Shown here: positions 14,618-22,217 of the stretch, piece by piece | How positions within the stretch are numbered: position 1 is the stretch's first letter | How the letters are laid out: every line of letters starts with the position of its first letter | Source: an uncultured Clostridia bacterium | GTDB lineage: Bacteria > Bacillota > Clostridia > Christensenellales > Aristaeellaceae | Assembly: GCA_945877525.1 (NCBI GenBank) | Contig: CAMDVP010000020.1 | Span: forward strand, 1-22,217 | Direction of reading: 5' to 3' | Length of the DNA: 22,217 nt | Position numbers and translations under genes: made by a program | The notes under the pieces: generated by a model | What the model was told of the DNA's origin: nothing | Seen by the model: only the letters and a program-made list of their open reading frames with translations | Databases searched by the model: none

Positions 14618-15448
14618 ATGCTGCAAATCGGCTGTCATCTGTCCGCCTCCAAGGGCTATCTGCATATGGGGCGGGAGGCTGTGTCCATCGGGGCGGGCAC
14701 CTTTCAGTTCTTCACCCGCAATCCCCGGGGCGGCTCGGCCAAGGCTGTGGATGAAAAGGATGTGGCCGCCTACCATGCCTTTGCCGCTGAAAACGGAATC
14801 AGGGTGATTCTGGCCCACGCGCCCTACACCCTCAACGGCTGCTCCGCCGACCCGGCCATCCGCGACTTTGCCACCCGCACCATGAAGGACGACCTGCGCC
14901 GCATGGAGTATCTCCCCGGCAACCTGTACAACTTCCACCCCGGCAGCCATGTGGGCCAGGGCGTTGACGCGGGCATCGAAATGATCGCCGCCATGCTCAA
15001 CGCCATCCTGTGGGAGGACATGCGTACCACAGTGCTGCTGGAAACCATGGCGGGCAAGGGCAGCGAGGTGGGCGGCAGCTTTGAGGAGCTGCGGGCCATC
15101 CTGGACCGTGTAGCGCTTACGGATCACATGGGCGTATGCCTGGATACATGCCATGTGCACGACGCTGGCTATGACATCGCAGGCGACCTGGACGGCGTGC
15201 TGACCCGCTTTGACAAGGCGGTGGGGCTTGACAGAATCCGGGCGGTGCATATCAACGACAGCAAAAATCCCCTGGGCGCCCGCAAGGACAGGCACGAGAA
15301 AATCGGCCTGGGCGCCATCGGCACGGAGGCGATCCTTCGGGTGATGACCCATCCGGCCCTGCGGGACAAGCCCTTTTATCTGGAGACGCCCAACGAACTG
15401 GAGGGCTATGCCCGGGAAATTGCGATGTTGAAGGAGAAATGGGCATGA
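14618..15448 (+). CDS. nfo: Endonuclease IV (apurinic/apyrimidinic endonuclease)
   Basis: Base-excision repair enzyme that cuts the DNA backbone 5' of abasic sites and trims 3' blocked ends. All nine trinuclear zinc ligands of the family can be placed in the 276 residues: His67, His107, Glu142, Asp176, His179, His211, Asp224, His226 and Glu256, in the contexts LAHAPY, NFHPGSH, LLETMAG, CLDTCHVHDAG, VHINDSKN, KDRHEKIG and YLETPN. ATG 14618 follows AAAGGAG at 8 bases. Its stop overlaps the next gene (ATGA), a nucleotide-sanitising type enzyme, which makes a sensible repair pair. Confidence 0.97.
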   Translation: MLQIGCHLSASKGYLHMGREAVSIGAGTFQFFTRNPRGGSAKAVDEKDVAAYHAFAAENGIRVILAHAPYTLNGCSADPAIRDFATRTMKDDLRRMEYLPGNLYNFHPGSHVGQGVDAGIEMIAAMLNAILWEDMRTTVLLETMAGKGSEVGGSFEELRAILDRVALTDHMGVCLDTCHVHDAGYDIAGDLDGVLTRFDKAVGLDRIRAVHINDSKNPLGARKDRHEKIGLGAIGTEAILRVMTHPALRDKPFYLETPNELEGYAREIAMLKEKWA

Positions 15449-16455
15449 TGGAGGTAGCAGCGGGAATCATCCGTCATTCAGACGGCCGGGTGCTGATCTG
15501 CCGGCGGGGCGAGGGACGGCATCATGCCCACCTGTGGGAATTTCCCGGGGGTAAGCTGGAGGCGGGGGAATCCGCCGAGTTTTGCCTGGCTCGGGAGCTG
15601 ATGGAAGAACTGTCCCTTCCGGTGACAGGATTGCGGGAGGTACACTGCAGCGAGGCGGAGGGCATCGTGTTTCACTTTGTGGAAGGAACGACGTCCGCCG
15701 AGCCCTGCCTGACCGAGCACGAAGCCATGGCCTTTGTCCGGCCGAGGGGGATGCTGCGCTACGCCTTCTGTCCCGCGGACGAGCCGGTGGCCCGTGCCCT
15801 GGCGCTGAATGATCCGTCCCTTCGGCACTTCTTCTGGGACTTTGACGGCACGGTCATGGACACCTATCCGGTGGGGGTGGAGGCCTTCCGCCGGGCCGCT
15901 TCGGCCCTGGGCGCGCAGCTGGAGGCCGCCGATGTGCTTAACCTGATGAAGCGCAGCGTGCCCGCCTGCCTGCGGGAGGTATCGGCGGCCCATGGCCTGG
16001 ACAGGGACATGCTGGAGCGCCTGTTCCGGGCGGAGGAGGCCCGGGTGCCCGTGTCCGCCTCCGCGCCTGTGGCGGGCATTCCCGAAACCCTCCAGGCTCT
16101 GCGGGAGGCAGGCGGCCATCATTATCTGGTCACCCACAGGGATCGCCGCGCCGTCAGCTATCTGCAAAATGCCGGGCTGGACGGCCTGTTCGACGACCTG
16201 GTCACGGCGGAGGATGGTTTTCCCCGCAAGCCCCAGCCGGACAGCCTGCTGCACCTTGTGCGCAAGCACGGGCTGGACCCGGCGGAATGCGTGATGATCG
16301 GCGACCGGCCCATCGACACTGCCGCCGGACGAAACGCAGGTATGCTGTCCTGCCTGCTGGACGAGGAAAGCCGCTTTCCGGACGACCCTTGCGAGCTTCG
16401 CACGACGCAGGCAGACAGGCTTGCCGGGCTGCTGTGCCCGGTTCCCATCCTGTAA
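15445..16455 (+). CDS. Nudix hydrolase-HAD phosphatase fusion protein
   Basis: A 336-residue two-domain enzyme. Residues 1 to about 125 form a MutT-like Nudix domain with the box G36-x5-E42-x7-REL-x-EE (50-55); the usual Gly near the end of the box is Ser57. Residues 128-336 form a HAD hydrolase with all four motifs: Asp132/Asp134 in FWDFDGTVMDT, Thr230 in LVTHRD, Lys262 in FPRKPQPD, and MIGDRPID (284-291). Nudix enzymes turn damaged or excess NTPs into monophosphates; a HAD domain could then remove the phosphate, but substrates are not known. ATG 15445 is chosen for its eight-base distance from AAGGAG and its overlap with the nfo stop. The nearer ATG (15439) is too close to the ribosome binding site. 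Confidence 0.88.
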   Translation: MMEVAAGIIRHSDGRVLICRRGEGRHHAHLWEFPGGKLEAGESAEFCLARELMEELSLPVTGLREVHCSEAEGIVFHFVEGTTSAEPCLTEHEAMAFVRPRGMLRYAFCPADEPVARALALNDPSLRHFFWDFDGTVMDTYPVGVEAFRRAASALGAQLEAADVLNLMKRSVPACLREVSAAHGLDRDMLERLFRAEEARVPVSASAPVAGIPETLQALREAGGHHYLVTHRDRRAVSYLQNAGLDGLFDDLVTAEDGFPRKPQPDSLLHLVRKHGLDPAECVMIGDRPIDTAAGRNAGMLSCLLDEESRFPDDPCELRTTQADRLAGLLCPVPIL

Positions 16456-16534
16456 TGCAAGGTTTTCCCGCTTCCGTCCGTTGTGATAGGTGAACGGCAT
16501 GCAAAAGAATCCTATACCATCCTGGAGGAACGAT

Positions 16535-18403
16535 ATGCGAAGACTGCTTTGCTTCATCCTGACGCTGGCGCTGGCGCTTTCCTGCATGGCCCTGGCGGAG
16601 GAAACATCCCTGACCATGAACACCCCCGGAGAAACGGTTCGCCCCGGTCGGGCGGTGATGCTCTCCTTCACCGCGCCTGCGGAGGGCGCCGCGGAGCTGC
16701 GGGTGGAAAACGCCCAGGGGCAAACCGTGTCGGTGGTGGCGAAAAATTTCGCCGCCGTGTCCGGCTACAACGCTCTGTGGTGGAACGGTACCTATCAGGG
16801 CGTGCCTGCCCCGCAGGGAGATTATCTGCTGGTGCTTTCCCTGAACGGGGAAACCGCCTCCGCCCCGGTTGCCATCGGCCCCAACGCTCCCTACCTGACC
16901 CAGCTGGACGCGGACAATACCCTGGCGACCCCCGACGCGCCCGTCACCGTGACCTGCTATGCCAGCGAGGCGGGGGAAATCGCCGTGGGCCTTCTGCAGG
17001 GCGAGAACTGGATGGAGCTGACCCGGACGCCCGTGGAGGAGGGTTGGCAGACCTATGTATGGCAGACGGAACTGTACACGCTGCTTGGCCTGGAGGACGG
17101 GGACGCGTCCCTGACCTTCCAGCTGATTGACGCGGGGGGTGACGAGTCCACCGAGGAGCACCTGGCGCTGACCCTGAGCGGCTTCTCCACCCCGCAGCCC
17201 CTTTCCACGGAGGAAATCGCCGCCGGGCCTGACGGGCAGGGCGGGGCGGATCTGCTGGTGGAGGAGGTGACCGAGGAGCCGGAAGCCCCGGCAGCGGAGC
17301 AGCAGGTATTCACCCCCGCCTACGGCAGCCCGTATCAGACGGATACCACGCTGAACTACTGGACGCTTCCCATGGACATCACCAACGAGGCGGCGGTGTG
17401 GGAGGTGCTGATGCAGCCCATCACCGTGCTGGACGACGGCGGCAAGAAGGACAGCCAGCACAAGCGGCAGATTGTCATGCGCGCCCAGCCCAGTGCGGAC
17501 AGCGCGGGCGTGGGCGTGGTCACCAACCTGACCCAGAGCGTCCATGTGCTGGAGGCTGGCGACGAATGGACGCTGGTGGAGTGCTATTCCTCATCCTTCT
17601 ACGACAGCAAGGTGAAGCGCTGGAACCAGCTGGTGCAGGGCTATGTGCCCACCAAATACCTGAAGCAGGTAACCCCCGATTCCAGCATGGGGATTGTGGT
17701 GGACAAGCTGACCCAGCGGCTGTATATCTTCAAGGACGGCGCGCTGTACGACACGCTGCTGTGCTCCACCGGCCTGAGCAACGCCAAGCAGCCCTACAAC
17801 GAAACCCGCTCCGGCGAGTTCCTCCTGCAAAACCCCGCCGTGGGCGGCTGGCAGGACGGAAACATGGTGTGCGAGCTGGGCATACGCTTTAACGGCGGCG
17901 ACCTGATCCATCAGGTGCCTGCCCTGGTGTCCAGCAGCGGCAGCAAGGACTATTCCACCCTGGCCAAAAAGCTTGGCACCAAGGCCAGCCACGGCTGCAT
18001 CCGTGTGCAGCGCAACAAAACCCCCAAGGGCACCAACATGAAGTGGATCTGGGACAACCGTCAGGACGAGATCAAGATTATCATCTGGGAGGACTGGCAG
18101 GGGCGGCAGATTCCCATCCCGGAGGACGACACGGTGCTGTACTACAACCCAAGCGACGGCTCGCTGTACCACACCTCGTCCTTCTGCTACTCCGCGCCGA
18201 AGGTGACCTTCGAGCCCTTCACCTACGGGCAGCTGGAGGAGGAACCCTTCAGCAAGCTCAAGCGCTGCGGCTACTGCACGCCTCCGCTGCGGGTTGGCGA
18301 AATTGAGGAGATCAACGCGGTCTATGCCCCCGGCGGCGACCATGACCCCATTCTGACCGAGGCAAGACGCAAACAGCTGGAATCGGAGGGCCTGGCTGAC
18401 TGA
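16535..18403 (+). CDS. Secreted L,D-transpeptidase (YkuD) with SH3-like and C-terminal Cys module
   Basis: A 622-residue exported wall enzyme. Parts: signal peptide (1-21, ending MALA before EE), a FlgD-like Ig domain (about 30-115, with NALWWNGTYQGVPAPQGDY), a second beta-rich domain, an acidic linker, an SH3-like domain (about 305-385, with VMRAQPSADSAGVGVV and GYVPTKYLKQ), then YkuD with GIVVDKLTQRLYIFKDG and the catalytic ASHGCIRV (Cys488). YkuD enzymes form 3-3 peptidoglycan crosslinks or attach proteins. After YkuD comes an extra region with His546, Cys551, Cys578 and Cys581, which may bind zinc. ATG 16535 follows GGAGG. It lies between the repair genes and cvpA. Confidence 0.92.
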   Translation: MRRLLCFILTLALALSCMALAEETSLTMNTPGETVRPGRAVMLSFTAPAEGAAELRVENAQGQTVSVVAKNFAAVSGYNALWWNGTYQGVPAPQGDYLLVLSLNGETASAPVAIGPNAPYLTQLDADNTLATPDAPVTVTCYASEAGEIAVGLLQGENWMELTRTPVEEGWQTYVWQTELYTLLGLEDGDASLTFQLIDAGGDESTEEHLALTLSGFSTPQPLSTEEIAAGPDGQGGADLLVEEVTEEPEAPAAEQQVFTPAYGSPYQTDTTLNYWTLPMDITNEAAVWEVLMQPITVLDDGGKKDSQHKRQIVMRAQPSADSAGVGVVTNLTQSVHVLEAGDEWTLVECYSSSFYDSKVKRWNQLVQGYVPTKYLKQVTPDSSMGIVVDKLTQRLYIFKDGALYDTLLCSTGLSNAKQPYNETRSGEFLLQNPAVGGWQDGNMVCELGIRFNGGDLIHQVPALVSSSGSKDYSTLAKKLGTKASHGCIRVQRNKTPKGTNMKWIWDNRQDEIKIIIWEDWQGRQIPIPEDDTVLYYNPSDGSLYHTSSFCYSAPKVTFEPFTYGQLEEEPFSKLKRCGYCTPPLRVGEIEEINAVYAPGGDHDPILTEARRKQLESEGLAD

Positions 18404-18428
18404 GCCCGGCCCCGAAGGAGGCGGTAAC

Positions 18429-19139
18429 ATGAACATTGTGGACTATGTGATTCTGGGCGTGCTGGGGCTGAGCGTACTCATGGGCTTTTACCGCGGCTTC
18501 ATCAGCTCGGTGCTGAACACCGGCGGGTGTCTGCTGGCCTTCGGGCTGTCCTTTGTGCTGTATCCCCGGGCGGCGGAATGGGTACAGGGCAACACCGAAT
18601 TGACCCGCACCCTTCTGCACTACACCGATGCTTCCTCCCGCCTGGGCGACCTGGAGCTGGCCATCACCAATGTGGCTACCCTGACCCAGGACGCCATCTC
18701 CGGCATTGTGAGCAAGGTGTCGCTCCCCGCGCCCCTGGACCAGCTTTTGCAGGCAAACCTGGAAAACCAGGTGTACGCCGGCTATGCCGGGGTGGACACC
18801 GTGGCGGACTATGTCAGCCAGACCATTGTCAACTCCTGTATCAACATCCTGTGCTTCCTGATCTGCTTTGTGCTGCTGTACCTGGCCGTGGCCATCATTA
18901 TCAACGCCCTCAAGGCCATCTTCCGCTTTCCGGTGCTCAAGCAGCTGGACTGGCTGGCCGGCGGGGTGTTCGGCTTTCTGCGGGGGGTGCTGATTGCCTA
19001 CGCGCTGTTCACCGTGGTGCCGCTTATTCTCACGGTGGTACCCATCGACCTGATTTCGGAGCTGCTGGAGCAAAGCTCCCTGGCCCCCATCTTCAATAAC
19101 GGCAACCTGATTCTATCCATCATGAACGGCAGACTGTGA
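18429..19139 (+). CDS. cvpA: CvpA family membrane protein
   Basis: A 236-residue membrane protein with four hydrophobic segments (about 4-20, 27-46, 138-160, 175-204) and the family's N-terminal layout: NIVDYVILGVLGLSVLMGFYRG, then a Gly-rich second segment. The spacing between the first and second pair is large (about 90 residues) and polar, an extracytoplasmic or cytoplasmic loop. CvpA was named for colicin V production in E. coli; in many bacteria it is linked to envelope integrity, but its activity is not known. ATG 18429 follows GAAGGAGG. A terminator comes right after it, closing the gene run that starts with the PBP. Confidence 0.92.
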   Translation: MNIVDYVILGVLGLSVLMGFYRGFISSVLNTGGCLLAFGLSFVLYPRAAEWVQGNTELTRTLLHYTDASSRLGDLELAITNVATLTQDAISGIVSKVSLPAPLDQLLQANLENQVYAGYAGVDTVADYVSQTIVNSCINILCFLICFVLLYLAVAIIINALKAIFRFPVLKQLDWLAGGVFGFLRGVLIAYALFTVVPLILTVVPIDLISELLEQSSLAPIFNNGNLILSIMNGRL

Positions 19140-19149
19140 AAGATTCTCG

Positions 19150-19183
19150 CGCACGGGAAGGAATTGACCCTCCCGTGCGTTTT
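19150..19183 (+). terminator. Terminator after cvpA
   Basis: A 9-bp stem (19150-19158 with 19171-19179) followed by TTTT (19180-19183). It starts 11 bases after the cvpA stop and separates the long gene run from the giant secreted protein gene. Confidence 0.85.
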
Positions 19184-19218
19184 CATGACGAAGGATTCCT
19201 GATATGGAGGAGACTGCC

Positions 19219-22217
19219 ATGCTGCGGATGAAGGGACGGCGTATGATGGCCCTGGCGGCGGCGCTTTGCCTGTGCTGGAGCTGCGCCTTCAGCGAGGGCG
19301 TCACCACGCCCACAGACCTTGAAACCCCCGCACCCACGGAGGTGCCCACGGAGGTGCCCTCCCCCGACCCAACGGAGATACCCACGGAGGTGCCCTCTCC
19401 CGACCCCACGGAGGTACCCACGGAGGTGCCCTCCCCCGACCCAACGGAGGTGCTCACGGAGGTGCCTTCTTCCGAGCCCTCGGAGGAGCCCTGGGACGAG
19501 GCGCTTTGCGACCATGCCAACGAATATTGCGAGCAGGCCCCTGCCTGCAGCACGGAGACGTGCGAGCATATTACCCTGGACCCAAACGGCCTGGAGGTGC
19601 CCCTGTGTGCCCTGGGACGATGGCTGCTGGATCAGCAGGACGCGTTGCAGCGCAGCGGGCAGGGCATTGCGGCTTACAGTGTGCGCAGCCGCACCATCAA
19701 CCTGAGTCTGGCGGACGCGACGCTCTACCGCAGCGGCAGCTATCGGGTCACCGGCGGCGGTAATCGGGAGGCCCGTCTGACCATTGCGCCCTCCCGGCTG
19801 GTGGTGCTGACCCTGGACGGGGCGGCCTGCGCGGAAATCAGCCTGGGGAACGGCTCCCAGCTCACCATGAGCCTGACGGGCGAGAACACCGCGGCGCTGC
19901 TTACCCTGGGCGAGGAATGCGAGGTGCGCGTCCGGGAGGGCGGCGCGCTGACCATTGATCGGGTGGATCGCCCCGGACAAAGGGCCGGGAAGATCCTCAT
20001 CACCGGCGGCAGCGTGAAGGCTGCGCTGGAAGAAAACGGCGGCCGCACCATGACGGTCTTTCCCGCCCAGGATGCGGAAAGCGTGACGGTGGAGGGCGCC
20101 CCCTGGGTTCAGGGCGTTCACGGGGACGGGAATGCCTACCTGTGGCTGAACGCCCCGGCGGAGGGCAAAAAATGGACAGCCCGGATGAACGGAACCGTTC
20201 TGGAGGTAACGCAGGAGGATGACGTTCCCGAGCAGCAGGGCCCGAGGATTATTCAGGGGCAGGAAAACGTGCTGCAAGGCGGCGCGACCTATGAGCTGGT
20301 CGGGGAGATCGCGGAGGGCACGCGCCTGGTGATCGGTGAGGAAGGCGTGACCCTGGTGATGCAGGATGCTGTATTCACCGGCGAAATCGCCGCCGCAAAG
20401 CCCTATACCCTCTATGCGAACGGCAACACCGATCTGTCCGCCGCGGTGCTGACGGGCAATGCGGATATTTACGCCCGAGGGCAGGTGCGCATGGGCCGGG
20501 TAAATGGCGCGGCGGCTTACCACGGAGGGCGCATTGTGCTGCCGGATGCGCCGGAAGGCTATGAACCCTTCGATCCCGGCGAGACGCTCACGGCGCAGTC
20601 CGCCACCCTGGACGGGGTGGAAATTCCCCTGCTGACGGGTGAAAACGGAGCGCTTTATCTTCCATCCCCCGCGGCGAACATGACCTATGCCGTCACGGCG
20701 GATGAAAATGCCGTGACCGTTCGCAGCATCGGGGCAAAGGAACGGTATTTCCTCCTGACCGAGGACACGCCCATCGCTGACGCGGCGGGGGCGGAGCGCT
20801 TTACCGTGGAGGGCCAGGGCGGCTATGTGACCGGCGCCATTCTGGCCGGGGGCAACGCGGCGGCGGAAATGCACAGCGTGCAGCTTCGGCAGGAGGGCCC
20901 GGCACTATCCCTGCCGGAGGGAAGCCTGAAGGTGGATGTGTATGGCGACAACGGGCTGGTAAGCCATGAAGGCGACGCGCTGGATGTGGGCGAGGGTGCA
21001 AGCCTGACGCTGAACGTGCTTTCCGGGCGGCTTCTGGTTCGGCACCAGTCCAGCCTGCAGGGCGTAACGCTCCTGGGCAATGTGAAGGTTGAGCCGGAGC
21101 CGGAAAATCCTCCGGTTTGCCTGACCATCCGTGACGGCAGCGGCAACCCTGTTCCCAACACGCCCCTGACGGTGATGATCGACGGGCAGCGCTACGACAT
21201 GACCACCCACTTTGACGGCACGGTGTACCTGTGGGGCATGGGTGACATGAACGGCCGCGACATTGCAGCCACCGATGGCGAGCGGGTCTATACCGCTGTG
21301 GTGATGGGCGGCAGCGCCCAGGCGATGCCCGGGTTGACCATTGACAATGTGCAGATCACGGATGCCGAGGGCGCGGTGACAGTCACCTTCCGGTGCGTGG
21401 GCGCCCTCAGCGCGGGAGTGCAGGCCTATGTGGGCGATATGCCGGCGGATATGCCGGATGACTTTGTTCCCGACGCCCTGCGCGTTCCCGCGGAAAACGG
21501 CGCGGCCACCCTGGCGGTGCAGCCGGGACAGACGGTGTCCCTGCGGGTTTACGCTTCCACCTCGGAAAGAGCCGAGCTGACGCAGGACAGCGCCGACGGC
21601 TTCCAGTTCAGCGAGCTGATTCACTTCACCTGCCGCCGCCTGTGGCGCGCGGGCGAGGGCGCAGCAGACGCGGACTACACCGGCAAGCCCTATGTTCTTC
21701 CCCTGACGCTGCCCGAGGGCGCGCAGGTCAGCTATGCCGGCAAACGCCTGAACCATGACGGGCTGCCTGTGGAGGTGGGCGAATACGAGCTGCATGTGGT
21801 GATCCCGGAGGGCAACGATGCCTATCTGCCCGGGGAAACCATCGTGCCCTTTGAAATCCGGCGGCTCATCGTGGACATCATCCCCGAGGCCAACCTGGAG
21901 AAATATGAAGGCGAGGAGGATCCGCCCTTCAGCTACACGGTGAAGGGGCTGCTCCGCGGCGACGAGGTGACGGGCGAGCTTGTGCGCGAGGAAGGCGAGG
22001 AGGTTGGCAACTATGCGTTTCTGACCAGGGGGCTTTCCGCGCCGGCCTATTACCGCCTGCGCGTTCCCCAGGACGCGCCGGTGTTCACCATCCTGCCCAA
22101 TCCCGGGGGCGGCGGGTTCTTCGGCGTATTTGAGAAGCTGTACCCCGTGAAGCAGGAAGTCCTGCGGGGCGACGGGCGTAAGGTGTTTGTGACCCTCAAT
22201 ACCAAGGACGCCCTGAC
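19219..22217 (+). CDS. Large secreted repeat/beta-helix surface protein, 3' end beyond the window
   Basis: At least 999 residues with no stop before the right edge. ATG 19219 is chosen for GGAGGAG seven bases upstream; an in-frame ATG at 19204 has no such site. A signal peptide (residues 1 to about 26, MMALAAALCLCWSCAFSEG) is followed by a Pro/Thr/Glu repeat linker (39-86), then a short Cys-rich segment (DHANEYCEQAPACSTETCEH). After that come several hundred residues of short beta strands typical of beta-helix or carbohydrate-binding surface domains. Near residue 890 to 940 is a segment like an MBG-type domain (LEKYEGEEDPPFSYTVKGLL). It is probably exported or attached to the surface. Function is not known; adhesion or wall interaction is a guess. 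No promoter was picked out in the 35 bases between the cvpA terminator and the ATG. Confidence 0.85.
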   Translation, partial: MLRMKGRRMMALAAALCLCWSCAFSEGVTTPTDLETPAPTEVPTEVPSPDPTEIPTEVPSPDPTEVPTEVPSPDPTEVLTEVPSSEPSEEPWDEALCDHANEYCEQAPACSTETCEHITLDPNGLEVPLCALGRWLLDQQDALQRSGQGIAAYSVRSRTINLSLADATLYRSGSYRVTGGGNREARLTIAPSRLVVLTLDGAACAEISLGNGSQLTMSLTGENTAALLTLGEECEVRVREGGALTIDRVDRPGQRAGKILITGGSVKAALEENGGRTMTVFPAQDAESVTVEGAPWVQGVHGDGNAYLWLNAPAEGKKWTARMNGTVLEVTQEDDVPEQQGPRIIQGQENVLQGGATYELVGEIAEGTRLVIGEEGVTLVMQDAVFTGEIAAAKPYTLYANGNTDLSAAVLTGNADIYARGQVRMGRVNGAAAYHGGRIVLPDAPEGYEPFDPGETLTAQSATLDGVEIPLLTGENGALYLPSPAANMTYAVTADENAVTVRSIGAKERYFLLTEDTPIADAAGAERFTVEGQGGYVTGAILAGGNAAAEMHSVQLRQEGPALSLPEGSLKVDVYGDNGLVSHEGDALDVGEGASLTLNVLSGRLLVRHQSSLQGVTLLGNVKVEPEPENPPVCLTIRDGSGNPVPNTPLTVMIDGQRYDMTTHFDGTVYLWGMGDMNGRDIAATDGERVYTAVVMGGSAQAMPGLTIDNVQITDAEGAVTVTFRCVGALSAGVQAYVGDMPADMPDDFVPDALRVPAENGAATLAVQPGQTVSLRVYASTSERAELTQDSADGFQFSELIHFTCRRLWRAGEGAADADYTGKPYVLPLTLPEGAQVSYAGKRLNHDGLPVEVGEYELHVVIPEGNDAYLPGETIVPFEIRRLIVDIIPEANLEKYEGEEDPPFSYTVKGLLRGDEVTGELVREEGEEVGNYAFLTRGLSAPAYYRLRVPQDAPVFTILPNPGGGGFFGVFEKLYPVKQEVLRGDGRKVFVTLNTKDAL
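19333..19476 (+). repeat. Four 36-bp tandem repeats encoding a Pro-Thr-Glu linker
   Basis: Each unit encodes 12 residues close to PTEVPTEVPSPD. The last unit is degenerate (PTEVLTEVPSSE). The DNA copies are very similar, so copy number may vary between strains. The stretch likely forms an extended stalk after the signal peptide. Confidence 0.9.

Noticed and set aside
16456..16534. Internal promoter before the L,D-transpeptidase gene
   Set aside because: TTGTGA and TATACC occur but are 26 bases apart, too far for a standard promoter.
19183..20874. 563-codon minus-strand frame opposite the giant secreted protein
   Set aside because: The plus-strand frame has a signal peptide, ribosome binding site and domain-like repeats; the minus frame reads as Arg/Gly/His-rich shadow.

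Overview
The window looks like a chromosomal segment of a GC-rich, spore-forming, anaerobic-type member of the Firmicutes (Clostridia). The pointers are a YunB-like sporulation protein, a class A penicillin-binding protein with a long acidic cytoplasmic tail, strong AGGAGG-type ribosome binding sites, a TTG and a GTG start, and gut-type carbohydrate genes (an L-fucose isomerase family enzyme and a pectinesterase). No rRNA, tRNA, CRISPR array, transposase or phage gene was seen. The species cannot be named from the sequence alone.

Layout. (1) Positions 1-1380, minus strand: cysteine synthase (cysK), running off the left edge, behind a roughly 350-base leader. The leader carries a promoter, a 28-residue Cys/Met-rich leader peptide, a factor-independent terminator and an alternative pairing that could prevent the terminator. 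This is a textbook-shaped cysteine attenuator and the most interesting feature of the window. (2) 1416-3020, minus: a single-gene unit for an L-fucose isomerase family protein with its own promoter and terminator. (3) 3098-5979, plus: a Na/phosphate symporter-PhoU fusion, then the azlC-azlD branched-chain amino acid exporter pair with its own promoter. (4) 6028-6576, minus: a P-loop kinase-like gene of clearly lower GC, probably acquired. (5) 6713-8787, minus: yunB-like gene, DUF3783 gene and an intracellular pectinesterase. (6) 8827-19183, plus: a long, tightly packed run of genes that starts at a good promoter before a class A PBP and ends at a terminator after cvpA. Between them lie a small PD-(D/E)XK nuclease-like protein, a SNF2-family helicase, a pentapeptide-repeat protein, endonuclease IV, a Nudix-HAD fusion and a secreted L,D-transpeptidase. 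Several stop and start codons overlap (TGATG, ATGA, GTGA), so translation is probably coupled. (7) 19219-right edge, plus: the first 999 residues of a very large secreted repeat protein.

How the genes work together. Region 6 mixes cell-wall synthesis (PBP, YkuD, CvpA) with a compact DNA-processing and repair block (nuclease-like, SNF2, pentapeptide, Nfo, Nudix-HAD). The nuclease-like/SNF2/pentapeptide trio is the best candidate for an undescribed protein system. The cysK leader is the best candidate for an undescribed regulatory system.
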